Assembly: GCA_007570785.1 (NCBI GenBank)
Contig: ML664662.1
Coordinates: 2,974,000-3,037,999 of the forward strand
Reading direction: 5' to 3'
Length of the DNA: 64,000 nt
Source of the DNA: Antilocapra americana
Taxonomy: Eukaryota > Chordata > Mammalia > Artiodactyla > Antilocapridae
The first letter of the stretch is position 1, and each line of letters opens with the position of its first letter. Shown here piece after piece: positions 11,140 to 51,723 of this stretch. A model generated the notes under the pieces. It made no database searches. It was not told the origin of the DNA and saw only the letters and a program-made list of their open reading frames with translations. A program made the position numbers and the translations under genes.

Positions 11140-11575
11140 TGCTGGCTGTCCTTCTGTTCTCCAGTGCATCAAACTTGTTCTTGCCTTAAGCTTTTGTACC
11201 AGCAGCTCTTCCTGTCTGAGATGCTTTCCCTACAGCCTTTAATCCCTCGCTCTATCTTTTCAGTGAGCACTCCCCTAACAGTCACCTCCTCAGAGAGGCC
11301 TTCCCTGACAACCCAATCTAAAGGAGCCCCCACTCTACCCACAGATCCCCCTGCCTTGACTTCATCATAGCACTTATTTCAACCCTCTAATGTATTCATG
11401 CTTTATTTTTTGTTTAGTGAAAGCCTCCTCCCTCTAGAATATAATTTCCACTTGAAAAAGTATTTTGTTTGATTTGATCAGCATTTTATTCTCAGTGCTA
11501 AAACAATACCTGGAAGAAAAATCAGGCATTTGGTAAATATTTTTGAATAAATAAATAATTAAATCATTTGATTAA
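11140..11575 (+). mobile_element. L2 LINE, 3' end
   Basis: CAGAGAGGCCTTCCCTGACA, then ACCCAATCTAAAGGAGCCCC, then CATAGCACTTATTTCAACCC and a decayed GGTAAATATTTTTGAATAAA tail follow the L2 3' consensus in order. Confidence 0.75.
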
Positions 11576-12257
11576 GTGACATTTTGGAAATTACACTTAA
11601 CAGTTTTCAGGACACTGGCCCAATTTGCTTTCTTTTTTTTCTGTTGCCACATTCAATATTTTCCCCATCAGGTTTTTTTCACCAGTGTTCAGTCACTATT
11701 TTTTGTTCCACCAGGCCCCCAAAGCAACCAGATAGGCAGATTAGTGAAGCAACGCCGTCAATCAATGTCAGGTGTATGCTTGCCTCAATTCCAAAGGGCC
11801 AGCACTATCATTTAAACATCATCCAATCTCTTTGCATCTTACAGAGTTTAACTGCTACAAAAAGTAAGGAAGCAATTGCGATGGGTTGTACTGTGCATAT
11901 TGGCCGGATCAATGCCATTAAGATTCACTTTCTTGCTTCTCCTGTTCAATTACTTCTGTGCAAAGTGATGGATTTCTCTTGTCTTCTTCAATTTAGATTT
12001 ATTGAATTTCTGAATCTCAGCCATATCTTATTTGTCAGGTATTTGGGCAGATGAAGCAGTGATGGGGTGCACAAAAGAAAGTTAGATTTCCACAGTATCT
12101 ACTCTACCCGCCCCCATTTCTGACATCTCCATCACCCATTCCAGCCTCTCATGATATTGCACTACCCTAATTTTCCTTGCACCTTAGCAGTTTACTCCTG
12201 TCCCTTCCTAAGTGCACCTGTCTTTGAGGTTTAGCCTTCTGCAATTCTCCCACAATG
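11576..12257. other. OTC intron 4, no recognised element
   Basis: A 156-codon frame exists on the plus strand here but shows no recognisable domain and reads like chance. No repeat identified. Confidence 0.35.
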
Positions 12258-12470
12258 AGATGTGCGTGCTTAGGTGCTCAGTCGTGTCTCTTTCCAACTC
12301 CATGAACTGTAGCCTGCCAGGCTCCTCTGTCCATGGGGAGAATTCTCTCCAGGCAAGAATACTGGAGTGGGTTGCCATGCCCTCCTTCAGGGGATCTTCC
12401 CAAATCAGGGATCAAACCCACATCTCTTATGTCTCCTGCATTGGCAGATGGGTTCTTTACCACTAGTGGA
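12258..12470 (-). mobile_element. Bov-tA SINE
   Basis: Reverse-oriented: GTGCTTAGGTGCTCAGTCGT through CTCCTGCATTGGCAGATGGG. Confidence 0.9.
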
Positions 12471-13349
12471 ACTTGTGAGCAGATTGTTTTCCCCAGGATC
12501 TGTGTAGAGCTCCTCTAATGAAGGACTTCCAGTGGCAACTATTGTGTGGAGAGCAAGCACAGAAAGAACATGTTTACACTCATCCTTAGCTTTCCACCCA
12601 TGCTTGGCTATTCGTCTCTTCCCGTCCACTCCCCTGATTTCTGGGCCCTGACCTCTTTCTGGCTGCCAATCTGTACTTCTGACCTCCTTCACTCTCTACT
12701 GAATGCTCATCTGTTTCTCCAGCTGTACCTTCTTCCAACCACTAGTTCACATGTGACACTCACCATCATTCACTTGGTCCTATATAGAGGATCCCCACTG
12801 AAACTTCTGTCCGGGTTGTGTCCCTAGCTTCATTCCCTAACCAGCTTGTAATATTTGTTCTGGAATAAAGCATATTTCACTCTGGTGGAAACAGAATTAT
12901 TAGGCAAATAGAATTCCAACCAGTGACAGCATATTTGGAAGAAAAACTCTTTTATGTTTATTTATTCTTCTTGTTCCTTGCATCCAGAAGATGAACACAA
13001 CATGGCTTAATATGAACACTGTCCCATCTGAAATAACATAACTAAAAGTTTTAAAGATGAGTTATTTCAAATCTCTTCAGCAATTCAAATGAGGTGGATT
13101 CTTTAGTACATACTAGGGTAGCGGCCATAAAAAGCAGGCAGTATCTGCAGGGAGTTGCTTTATGACATATCGTTTTCAGAAAATAATGATTAGTCTTTGA
13201 TATCAAGGGTGAGATATTTAAACAAAGACATTTGCCCTGTATTTCTCTATCAGGCATGATACAATGGTGAGAGCATTGCATGGGGAGTCAGGGGACCTAT
13301 GTTTCAGTCTCTAATTATAGTATAGTGATTCAGAGCTTTTTCTCACCTC
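12471..13349. other. OTC intron 4, no clear element
   Basis: Mostly unrecognised. A short stretch at about 13262-13320 (GAGCATTGCATGGGGAGTCA) resembles the front of a MIR. Confidence 0.35.
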
Positions 13350-13690
13350 TACTTTCATCCAGGTAGGGCTGAACTACTTAGTACTTGCTGATAGAATGTT
13401 AGTGGAAGTGATTGTGCTGCTTCCCTGCTAAGGTGGCTTTGAAGTGAGCATCCTGTCCCCAGACACTCTTCCCTAGCTCCTGGCTGGATGTTGACACCCA
13501 GGATAACCTTGGAGGCCACATGTTGAAAACAGCAGAGCCATTTTCATCCCGAGTCCCCAAATGGCTACATAAATCATCACTCCTTCCGTCTTATCAATCA
13601 GGAACATTTGCATTATGTTAAGCTACTGACATTTTGAGATTTTTGTGTTACAGTAGCTACTCTGTCCCTAATAAAGTTGTTTCACTTCTT
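13350..13690 (+). mobile_element. Old MLT1-like LTR remnant
   Basis: The 3' part AAGCTACTGACATTTTGAGA followed by TTACAGTAGCTACTCTGTCC, and the upstream CTTGGAGGCCACATGTTGAA, follow the order of very old MLT1/MaLR LTRs. Heavily diverged. Confidence 0.45.
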
Positions 13691-13900
13691 TATGCCAATC
13701 TGTTTGGATTTTTATAAGGATTAAATGAGTCAGAACAATGCCTTACACATAATAAATGTTCAATAAATGTTAGCTATTAATATTACTTCCTGCTCTGATG
13801 CTAGCAGGTTATGGGTCATTGAACATGTCAGTTTCCCTGGCCTTCCATTTCTTCAACTGAAAAACATAAGAGTCATGCTTGATGACTAAATTTCCTGGAG
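13691..13900 (+). mobile_element. Two MIR fragments
   Basis: TAAGGATTAAATGAGTCAGA with TTCAATAAATGTTAGCTATT (13717-13780) is a MIR 3' part. GTCATTGAACATGTCAGTTT (about 13810-13900) is the middle of a second MIR. Confidence 0.65.
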
Positions 13901-14141
13901 GTTGAAATTCTATAATCAGAAGTCTCTTCAAATTGCTAAGAAAAAAAAATTAACCCATGGAAAGTGGCCAGAAGATGAGAGACATTCATTCAGGATATCA
14001 GGTAAAAAGGTAAAGAACGAGAAGAGAGAGCAGTCCAAAGGATGCTGAGAGAGAAAAAACACTATTTAAAGAGAAGCATATTTTCTTTTTAAGATGTATC
14101 CATAAGTTTTGAAATAAGCTTCCAAGAGAAGATTTACAAAC
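13901..14141 (-). other. OTC: OTC intron 4, proximal end and 5' splice site
   Basis: The donor on the minus strand is GTTTGT directly after the exon 4 end at 14142. Intron 4 runs from 14141 to beyond position 1, so it is more than 14.1 kb long. Nothing else identified in this stretch. Confidence 0.7.
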
Positions 14142-43085
<28,944 letters not shown>

Positions 43086-43300
43086 CTTCTTTTGATCGTG
43101 TAAAGGGTGATTCTGTGCTGTTGAAAACGCTGCACCAAGGTGGCTAGTAGGGTCCACCTGAAAGCTAAGTGTGCTTTCGATCACAGTGAGAGAGCAAAGG
43201 TAATACTGCCCTTCAACTACCTTATCAAGTTCCCCTGGCTAGAGATATTGCAGGGCAGGGTCCAGGAGCATTTGAACTTTAAGCCAAGCTCCACCATTGT
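43086..43300 (-). promoter_or_regulatory. OTC: OTC 5' UTR and proximal promoter
   Basis: The sequence just 5' of the OTC start codon. It holds two nuclear-receptor-type motifs: AGAGCAAAGGTAA at 43191-43203 (DR1-like, about 106 bp before the ATG) and TTGAACTTTAA at 43272-43282 (about 187 bp before it). HNF4 and COUP-TF are established regulators of the rodent OTC promoter through sites of this kind. No clear TATA box is seen, and the start of transcription cannot be placed from sequence alone. Confidence 0.65.
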
Positions 43301-46051
43301 GTATTTTTCTTTTGTGGGGAGGATCCTAACACTTTTGGTGCTCAGACTCCTCATTTTTCATAATATATTTATGCTGTCACATACGTGTACCAAGTCAATT
43401 GACAAGTACTCATTGAGCGTATAATATATGCAAGAGATTGTAGGGCTGGCTGCTGCGAAGGTACATAGAAATAACTCATTCAGAAAATGTGAATTGGCAA
43501 TGCAAAACCCCAGATGTAGACATGACATCCCTGAGTATTTCCAGTGATAACACTTTTCTTCCTCTAAGCCTCAGCCTATCCACAAAAGCAAACAGAAAGA
43601 CGTGCCCTGGAAGGTTTTTTTTTTGTGGCAAAAAAGCTGGAGAGGGGCTGGAGACGGAGTAAAAAGATCTCAAGCCTGGAGCTCCCATTGTGCCTTGCAC
43701 ACAGTAGGTCTTCAATAAATAAGGAGCTGCCTATTAATTCCTGCAGAAACCCATCATCTGCATAAGTGAGGAGATGGAGTATCAAATGTTCCTCCCCTTG
43801 CAGCCTCTCTGGACTAGTAAGAGGCCATCCAGAGGTTCATACTCACTCATTCATTCATCCATAGTTGTAGAAGGGATGTTTTCAAAATCTGTTCTGTGGC
43901 GGATACTGGGCAAGACTGGAATTTCAGGGAAGGAAGATGATCTCATCTTTGCAGACTTTAGAATTTGGTAAAAGTCATAGATCTGTAAAATAAATACCCG
44001 TAATAGATGCCTATAGGGGACGCCTTATTGGAGATGTCCAGGTAAAGTGCAGTCTCATCACAGAGAAGGGAGAACTCTGAGCTGGGGAGGGTGGGAGGCA
44101 GAGTAAGAGGGCAAGGTAAATATGTGCTTGATGTTTATGGAATACAAAAAAAAATAGTGTCATTTTAAAACCAACTATGGCCCCTTCAGGGATAGGGAGG
44201 GTTGTGATGTGATGTCATAATTAATAGCAGGGAAATTTATTGACACAATTGCCTTCTACTCACAGAGAATGAAGTGGGATAGAGAAGAAAACACTGAAAT
44301 CTCCAAAGCTCTGCCACATCTTCTGTTCTAGATAGACTATTCCAGGCAGACTGTTTGCAGAGGCAGGGCAGGGAGTGGGTGGTGGTGGTGGTGAGAAAGC
44401 AGATAGTGAGTGCACCACGTGGAGACAAGATGGCAGCTCTGTTTGAAAAGATCATTTTAAAAACGTTGTTGAAGTGACAAAACTGGCCTCTTGTTGGAGA
44501 GCGTTTAGCAAACAAATTTGATCTACCTACTACAGGGAAAGAAACTGGATGCTTGCGGGGAGACACGAAGAGAAGTGGGCAAACTGCACGCTAATGTAAA
44601 GCCCACCTCTTCAGTCAAGGATGCTACACACACAAACAGTTCATCTGAACACAGCTTGGGGAGAAACCACGCAGTCTGCCATGCCACATGGCAGAGAGCA
44701 TGAGCAGCACTGCCGAGATGCCAAAGTGACTCACAAACCCTTATCCTTCTATGCAGGTAGGAGTTCAGTCTCCCAGAAAGGACTAAGAAAAGCTTGCCCT
44801 CCACTTAACTCCCAGAGAGACTGGAAGAGAGGCACTGTACCACAAGTGCGATGAGCATAAAGGTCATTTCACTGAATCCCAAAAGACAAGCTATCTCAAT
44901 GAACACTTGGGTCACAGGTGGAAAGACAGCATACAGGGTTTGCCATCCATCCTCAGAATTCGTCCAGGTGCTCTTATGGACCACCCCCCTGGCTCCTCTA
45001 ATTCCACTTCAACTGCCGGCTTTGGCTCCTGACCAAGTTCCTTTGTTCACCCAGCCCTTCATTCACTCCTTCTCCTTTGCCACCACCACCAGTAGGCCGG
45101 GGCTCTGTGCTGGGCGGGCTCTGATACAGTGGTAACCAGGAATGATGAGTCCCTTCCCACAGGGAGTTCACCATCTGGAATGACTCCAGAGCACAACTTC
45201 TGCTTCTATCCCCTGACCTCATGCATCCTCACCAAGACGGTAGGGCTTATCCCTTGCCCTTGCTTCAAGCCCTTTGGGACCTCCAGCTTGGAGGGTCCCT
45301 CATCCAGCTTCCATTACTGGTGGTTGGGGATTAGGTGGGCTTCCTGGAGGAAGTCACACTGATCCTTAATGAATTGGAATGAATTAGGGAATTGTCAAAA
45401 CTGGAGGGGGGCTACAAAAGATAGACCCAAAGGAACAAATAGGGTGTGTGGGGTAACAAGAATTAGGGGAGTGTATCCACTCTATCCTTGACCATTTAAA
45501 TGAAGCCCGCCACCACCAGGCCCACTATGAAAAACACAAAACCCTGAGCATCCATGTCCTGTTTGTATCCCCTTGGTATTTGGTCTCCCCGTACATACCT
45601 GCCGATTCTTTTTAAAATTTCCTGACATAATATTTCATTCAAAATGAAGGAAATAGAGAATAAGTCTGTAATTGGAATACACTATTTTTCTATTGTCTTT
45701 TTCCCCATAAATGATTATTATTGTGATTACATTTATTAATGCAGATTATTAATCACATCATAATAATAAGTGATTATTTTTATGGTGATTTCAGGTACAA
45801 AATCCTTCCTGACCCCAGAAGTTTTCTTCTTCTACTTGAAATTTTTGTCCACAGTATCATTATTTGGGATTAAGGATTACTTCAGATGAAATTTATTATA
45901 TAAAATGCATAAAACAGCAACTGGTTAGGATAATACTGGCATACAATTATAATACCGGCATAGAAATAAGCTTAAAGAAATCATTTGTAAGAGTTTCCTA
46001 GGACAGAAATCATGGTGAGGGGGTGATGACTTTTGTTGTTGGGGAAGCATA
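43301..46051. other. OTC upstream region, no recognised element
   Basis: About 2.7 kb with no SINE or LINE that I recognise, unusual for this window. Frames of up to 109 codons occur on both strands but show no known domain. AT-rich between 45600 and 45980. Confidence 0.4.
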
Positions 46052-46061
46052 CCTGCCACTT

Positions 46062-46183
46062 TTTTTTAAGTTCTGAATTTATTGTTCAGCATGCAGGTAT
46101 CTTAGTTTCTAGCCCAAGGACTGAACCTGGGCCTCCTTCAGGGGAAGCACAGAGTCTTAACCACTGGACAACCAGGGAAGTCC
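46062..46183 (-). mobile_element. CHR-type SINE
   Basis: Reverse-oriented. Target duplication CCTGCCACTT / CCTGTCACTT (46052-46061 and 46184-46193). Confidence 0.9.
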
Positions 46184-46193
46184 CCTGTCACTT

Positions 46194-47099
46194 CTTAATG
46201 CACAGGCCCACAGCTGTCTGGCTGAGGATAAAGTCCTCATATTCATTCCTGTATGGGCAACCATGAGGCATGTTTTACATGCTCTTCCATTGGTCCCCAG
46301 TGGGACTAAGCCCTGATTGCCCACAGTAATCACCTGCCTGTTGATTCATCCTCTATTAACTGCCTTCTCTTCCCTGTCATACTTCCCTCCATCCCCTACC
46401 AGTGCTTCCTGGGATCATCTCTCAAATTACACCACTTTAACCCAAATCCCTTTCTCAGTATCTGCATCTATGGGAACCCAATCTTTGCCCAGGTCTACCT
46501 TCTTAACAGTTTTTCAGTGCTCTGCTTTTTACTCATTTCCCCAGGGCCCTCCTATCTCTGATTTGGGCTTTCAGTGTCAACATCTTTGTATTCTATACCA
46601 TTTCAAGCACTCTCAGGTCTGGTCCTGGTTACCCTGTACCTGGTGGTATGCTGGTAAATATTTAATAACCAGCTCTTCAAAAAAGAAAAAAAGTTCTGAC
46701 TTGTGGCATTGACCAATTTGTGTGGTATAAATGTTCCCACCATGGACAGCTTCAAGCTACAAAGTGACATCACTGAACACAGAGCTGGGGAGAGAGGTGT
46801 AAGATTGGCTCTTGCAAGCCTTTGTGAGCTGACAACTCCCACCCAGAAAGGAGGAGTCTCTCAAGACTGGAAAGGAATAATGAAACCAGATTTTTGAGAG
46901 CCTTGAAATCCAGATTATGGAATTAAGGATTTAACCTATAGTCACAGGAAGATTATTAAAGTTTTAGAGCTGGGGCAGACAGGGGGACATATGCGATTGT
47001 CTGCATTGTGTTTTGAAAGCCTTAATCCAGCAGCACTGTGTAAGAAGTACAGTGGGGATAAAATGGAGACAAAGAGAGGTTATTGTGTAGGACTAATTG
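46194..47099. other. OTC upstream region, no firm element
   Basis: Unassigned. About 46915-47090 resembles an old dispersed repeat that I cannot name. Confidence 0.3.
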
Positions 47100-47365
47100 A
47101 GAAAGTAGCATCGGCATTTATACACTACTATGTATAAATAGATAGCTAGTGGGAAGCTGCTGTATAACACAGAGAGCTCAGGCTGGTATTCTGTGATGGC
47201 CTAGAGAGATCGGATTGAGGAGGTCGGAGGGAGGCTCAAGACAGACATGATATACATACATACATACATACATATATAGTTATGACTGATTTGCCTTGTT
47301 GTACAGCAGAAGCCAACACAACAGTGTAAAGCAAATATCCTCCAAGAAAAGGTAAACAAATAGAA
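47100..47365 (+). mobile_element. L1 3' UTR fragment with (TACA)n
   Basis: ATACACTACTATGTATAAAT, AGATAGCTAGTGGGAAGCTG and GTTGTACAGCAGAAGCCAAC are ruminant L1 3' UTR phrases. A (TACA)n microsatellite occupies 47251-47275. Confidence 0.8.
47251..47275. repeat. (TACA)n microsatellite
   Basis: About six tetranucleotide units inside the L1 tail. Confidence 0.9.
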
Positions 47366-47699
47366 TAATAAAGGCCTGAGAACATACTAGGGCTGTGGAA
47401 ATAGAAAACTAGAGATGGATGCAAGAGAGACTTAGGGTTTAGAATCCACCTATCAAGACAATTGGGTAGATGGTAAGGAAAGAGAGATGGAAAAGTTAAA
47501 TAGACTCCAGGATTTCAAGTGTATTCTCTCACACTTGGTCTAAAATTCCAAATAGCTAAATGTCACCATTAGGGATATAAAAATCATTTCCTGACATTTA
47601 GAGCTTATAAGTATCATATATGAACTTGCAATATTTCTTTGAAATCACTACTCCACTTCCCTAGTGAAATCTAAGCATTGAAGAGGGAATCAATGTTAT

Positions 47700-47870
47700 G
47701 TAAAGGAAAGAATTATGGGAAGGACATTTAAAGATCAGATGTGGTCTCTGGGTGAGTCACTAACTAATGGTGAATTTGGCCAAGTCACTTGACTCCTCTA
47801 AGACCCTCAGTGTCCTCATCTGATCAACTAAAGGTTTTATTAAAATGGGCTATAACACTGCTTGAGATAT
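47700..47870 (+). mobile_element. MIR SINE
   Basis: TTTGGCCAAGTCACTTGACT, CTCAGTGTCCTCATCTGATC and AAATGGGCTATAACACTGC follow the MIR core. Confidence 0.7.
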
Positions 47871-47892
47871 TTTAACATGCTAACCAAACATG

Positions 47893-48115
47893 GACTTCCC
47901 TGGTGGCTCAGATTGTAAAGGGTAAAGAATTCACCTGCAATGCAAGAGACCTAGGTTTGATCCCTTGGTCAAGAAGATCCCGTGGAGAAAGGAATGGCTA
48001 CCCACTCCAGTATTCTGGCCTGGAGAATTCCATGGATAGAGGAGCCTGGCAGGCTACAGTCCATGGGATTGCAAAGAGTCTGACATGACTGAGTGACTTT
48101 CATCTTCAGCTTCAG
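47893..48115 (+). mobile_element. Bov-tA SINE
   Basis: Forward. CCAAACATG at 47884-47892 and 48116-48124 is the target duplication. The tRNA-like head carries a short GTAAAG doubling. Confidence 0.92.
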
Positions 48116-48124
48116 CCAAACATG

Positions 48125-48584
48125 GGGTGCAGTGTCTAAGAGCGTTGACATAGCTATTTTGCCAAAGATCTATTGCAAATCTGAGCTCTGTACAAATAAG
48201 ACATATGGCTGTTAATTGCAGTGAGAGGCTCTGTTTATTTCAAAGGGTTGCTATTTACATAAATACTTTTTATGGTGGGTTGTCTAGAGTCTTTAAGATC
48301 TTAAGAAACCACAGCATTTGCATGCAGTACACACTTCAGTTACAAGCTCTGTTGGATTGTTGCCAGTAGTCTGTCTTCCACCGGATATGAATAAAGAAGC
48401 ATGTATCTGTCTGAGATCAGTAGGCGTCTTGTGACGGTGAGGAGAAGCAGCCTTAGAATGAAACTGTGGTTTAGTAGAATGAAAGAAGGAAGGAATCTTG
48501 ATCATTTATGACATCATTGAGTTTTAAAATCAACCAATCTCACAATTCTCCCTACCACTGGACACCTTGTTATGCATTGCTGTG
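48125..48584. other. OTC upstream region, no recognised element
   Basis: Nothing identified. Confidence 0.35.
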
Positions 48585-48800
48585 CTGTCCGTGCTTAGTC
48601 GCTCAGTCATGTCTTACCCTTTGCGATACCATGGACCCTTTGCGATACCATGGACTGTAGCCCACCAGGTTTCTCTGTCATGGGATTTCTCAGGCAAGAA
48701 TACTAGAGTGAGTTGCCATTCCCTCCTCCAGGGGATCTTCCCGACTCAAGGATCGAACCCAGGTCTCCCACATTGCGGGCAGATTCTTTACCATCTGAAT
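48585..48800 (-). mobile_element. Bov-tA SINE with 19-bp tandem duplication
   Basis: Reverse-oriented. CCCTTTGCGATACCATGGA is present twice in tandem (48617-48635 and 48636-48654), extending the element. Confidence 0.92.
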
Positions 48801-48802
48801 AT

Positions 48803-48882
48803 TGTGTTGGCCAAAATGTTTGCTTGGGTTTTTCCATAAGATGTTACAAAAAAACCTGAATGAACTTTTTGGCCAACTCAGT
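48803..48882. mobile_element. Mini-mariner MITE
   Basis: An 80-bp near-palindrome whose ends TGTTGGCCAAAATGTTTGC and GAACTTTTTGGCCAACTCA are mariner terminal repeats of the type spread in ruminant genomes. Flanked by TA-rich sequence. Confidence 0.8.
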
Positions 48883-48892
48883 AAAATAATAG

Positions 48893-49222
48893 GGGCTTTT
48901 TTGGTGGCTTAGTAGTAAAGAATCCGCCCACCAACGCAGGAGATGCAAGTTTGATCCCTGGTCCAGGAGCATCCCACAAGCTGAGTGACAGCTAAGCGAG
49001 TGCGCTGCAACTGCTGAGCCTGTGCTCTAGAGCCCAGGAGCCAAGTCTACTGAAGGCAGTGCGCCCTAGGGCCCATTCTCTGTGACAGAAGAAGCCATTG
49101 CAATGAGAAGCCCAAGCACCGCAGGGAAGCACAGCCCCCACTTGCAGCAACTAGAGAAAGTCTGCACCTAGCACAGCCAAAAAAATTAATAAAAATAAAT
49201 GATAAAATTATAAATAAAATAG
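48893..49222 (+). mobile_element. CHR-type SINE, long form
   Basis: GGGGCTTTTTTGGTGGCTTA head, TGCTCTAGAGCCCAGGAGCC, GAGAAGCCCAAGCACCGCAG body, AATAAAAATAAATG tail. Confidence 0.88.
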
Positions 49223-49274
49223 TTAATGATCTTTTTGTTTAAGTCACTCCAAATTGGGATTTTTTTTTACCAAC

Positions 49275-49482
49275 AACCAGGTGGTGCTAGTGGTAAAGAA
49301 TCTGCCTGCCAATGCAGAAGACATAAGGGACGTGGGTCAGGAAGATCCCCTGGAGGAGGGGAATACCCACGCCAGTATTATTGCCTGGAGAATCCCCATG
49401 GACAGAGGAGCCTGGCAGGCTACAGTCCATAGGGTCGCAGAGAGTCAGACATGACTGAAGCAACTTAGCACACACACACATA
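49275..49482 (+). mobile_element. Bov-tA SINE
   Basis: Forward. Internal deletion around the B-box region (GGGACGTGGGTCAGGAAGAT) and a short CA-rich tail. Confidence 0.9.
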
Positions 49483-49764
49483 CAACCAAATACATGCTAA
49501 CTAATACAAAATTTGGCTAGGTTTTTGAAATTTAATACTTGTCTAAAAACAGGAAAAGAATCATGTATTTCATAAGTCCAGGTTCTACTTCAGAACTTAT
49601 CATTTATTGGTTGAATGACCTTGGACATCATAAGTTAGTTTCCTTATCTGCCAATGAAAACAATATTCTTTTTCTCTATTCTTCTGGTGAAATGAATGTA
49701 TTTGATATGCTTTGTAATTTTTAAACTTTTAGACTTAGTACAGTAAATAACTTGTGTGTGTGTG

Positions 49765-50489
49765 GTGCTACGAGTTGTAATATATGTATAGATTGATGTA
49801 GCCACCACCACAATCAAGATACAAAACAGTTCCCCTCAAAAACCTTCCTTTAAATCCTTTTGTAGTCACACCCTCCTCTCATCCCTAATTCCTGGCATAT
49901 TGAGCTTTCTCTCTCCTTATACTTTTGCCATTTGTGGAGTGTACCGTGAGTGGAATTATACATTATGTAATCTTTTGAGACTGGTTTCTTTCATTCAGCC
50001 TTTGAGATTCATCTGTATTGCTGTGTTTATCATTAGTTTCTCCCTTTTGGTTGTTGACTAGTATTCCATTGTGTGGGTAGATCACAGTTTATCCATTCTC
50101 CATTAAGGGACATTTGGGTTGTTTCCTGGCTTTGGAACTTACACACAGAGCTGCTACAAACATTTATGTATGGGGTTTTGTGTGAACAAAAATTTTATTT
50201 CTAGGGTAAATATTTAGGAGAAGAATGACTGGGTTATATGGGAAGTACATGTTTCACTTTTGAAGAAACTGCCAAAATATTTTCCAGAGTTGCTGTGCTA
50301 TTTTGTGGTTCCCCAGTAAAGCATGAGAGTTCCAGTTGCTCTGTGCTCTTGTCAGCATTTGGCATTATCAGTATGTTTCATAGTTGCCGCCCAGATGGGT
50401 ATGTAGTGGTTTCTAATTGTGGTTTTAGTTTGTATTTCCCTAAAGGCTAATGATGCTGAGCATCTTTCCACATGCTATCCATGTATCTT
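49765..50489 (-). mobile_element. Old L1M 3' UTR, part 1
   Basis: ACTAGTATTCCATTGTGTGG, AAGAAACTGCCAAAATATTT, GAGAGTTCCAGTTGCTCTGT and GATGCTGAGCATCTTTCCAC are reverse-oriented L1M phrases. The element continues at 51724-52186 after two later insertions. Confidence 0.8.
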
Positions 50490-50500
50490 CTTTGGTGAAG

Positions 50501-50809
50501 TGAAGTGAAAGTTGCTCAGTCATGTCTGACTGTTTGCGGCCCCAGAGACTATAGAGTCTATGGAATTCTCCAGGCCAGAATACTGGAGTGGGTAGCCTTT
50601 CCCTTCTCCAGGGATCTTCCCAACCCAGGGATGGAACCCAGGTCTCCCGCATTGCAGGCAGATTCTTTACCAGCTGAGCCACAAGGGAAGCCCAAGAATA
50701 CTGGAGTGGGTAGCCTATCCCTTCTCCAGTGGATCTTCCTGACCCAGGAATCGAATCAGGGTCTCCTTCATTGCAGGCAGATTCTTTACCAACTGAGCTA
50801 TCTGGGAAG
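50501..50809 (-). mobile_element. Bov-tA SINE with about 118-bp internal duplication
   Basis: A complete reverse-oriented copy to about 50694 is followed by a second copy of its body and tRNA part (AGAATACTGGAGTGGGTAGC recurs). A single target duplication CTTTGGTGAAG encloses both (50490-50500 and 50810-50820). Confidence 0.9.
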
Positions 50810-50850
50810 CTTTGGTGAAGTATCTGTTAATAAGTTGGGCTACTTTGTTT

Positions 50851-51723
50851 ATTTACAAAATTTTATTGAAGTATAGTTTATTTACAATGTTGTATTAATT
50901 TCTGCTGTTCAGTAAGTGATTCAGTTGTACATATACATATTCTTTTCATATTCTCATATTCTTTTCCATTATGGTTTTATCACAGGATGTTGAATATAGT
51001 TCCCTGTCCTATGTTATAGGACCTTGTTTTTTATCCATTCTATACATAAGAACTTACATCTGCTAATCCCAAACTTTCAATCCATCCCTCCCCCACCCCC
51101 TTGGCAACCACAAATCTGCTCTCTATATCTGTGAGTCTGTTTCTGTTTCAAAGATATGTTGATTTGTGTCATATTTTAGATTCCACATATAGGTGATATC
51201 ATATGGTATTCGTCTTTCTCTTTCTGACTTACTTTTGCTTAGTATGATAATCCCCAGGTCCATCCATGTTGCTGCAGATGGCATTATTTCATTCTTTTAA
51301 TGGTTCAGTAGTATTCCATTGTATATATGTACCACATCTTCTTTATCCATTCATCTGTCAATGGACATTTAGGTTGTTTCCATGTCTTGGCTATTGTAAA
51401 TAGTGCTGCTGTGAATGTTGGGATGCATGTATCTTTTTGAATTATAGTTTTGTCCAGATATATGCCTAGGAGTAGGATTGCTAGATCATATGGCAACTCT
51501 ATTTTTAGTTTTTTGAGGAACTGCCATACTGGTGTCCATAGTGGCTACACCAATTTACACTCCACCAACAGTGTAGAAGGGTTCTCTTTTCTCCATACCC
51601 TCTCCAGTATTTATTATTTGTAGATTTTTTTTAATAATGGCCACTCAGATCAATGTGAGATAGTTTGGATTTGCATTTCTCTAATAATTAGTGAAACCAG
51701 CATCTTTTCACATGCCTATTTGC
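50851..51723 (-). mobile_element. Younger L1, 5'-truncated, nested in L1M
   Basis: Reverse-oriented L1: TTTATTGAAGTATAGTTTAT at the 3' end, then the ORF2 C-terminal region on the minus strand. CTACTTTGTT / CTACTTTATT at the borders may be a decayed target duplication. It splits the older L1M. Confidence 0.82.
51305..51496 (-). pseudogene. L1 ORF2 C-terminal fragment
   Basis: A 63-codon open stretch encoding the conserved L1 ORF2 end, including FTIAKTWKQPKCP and EWIKKMWYIYTMEYY. Truncated and non-functional. Confidence 0.88.

Noticed and set aside
11584..12054. 156-codon plus-strand frame
   Set aside because: Low-complexity hydrophobic composition, no domain, no splice or codon-bias support, antisense to OTC within an intron.
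43476..45222. Several 75-109-codon frames on both strands upstream of OTC
   Set aside because: No domain, no consistent strand and no sign of splice-linked exons.
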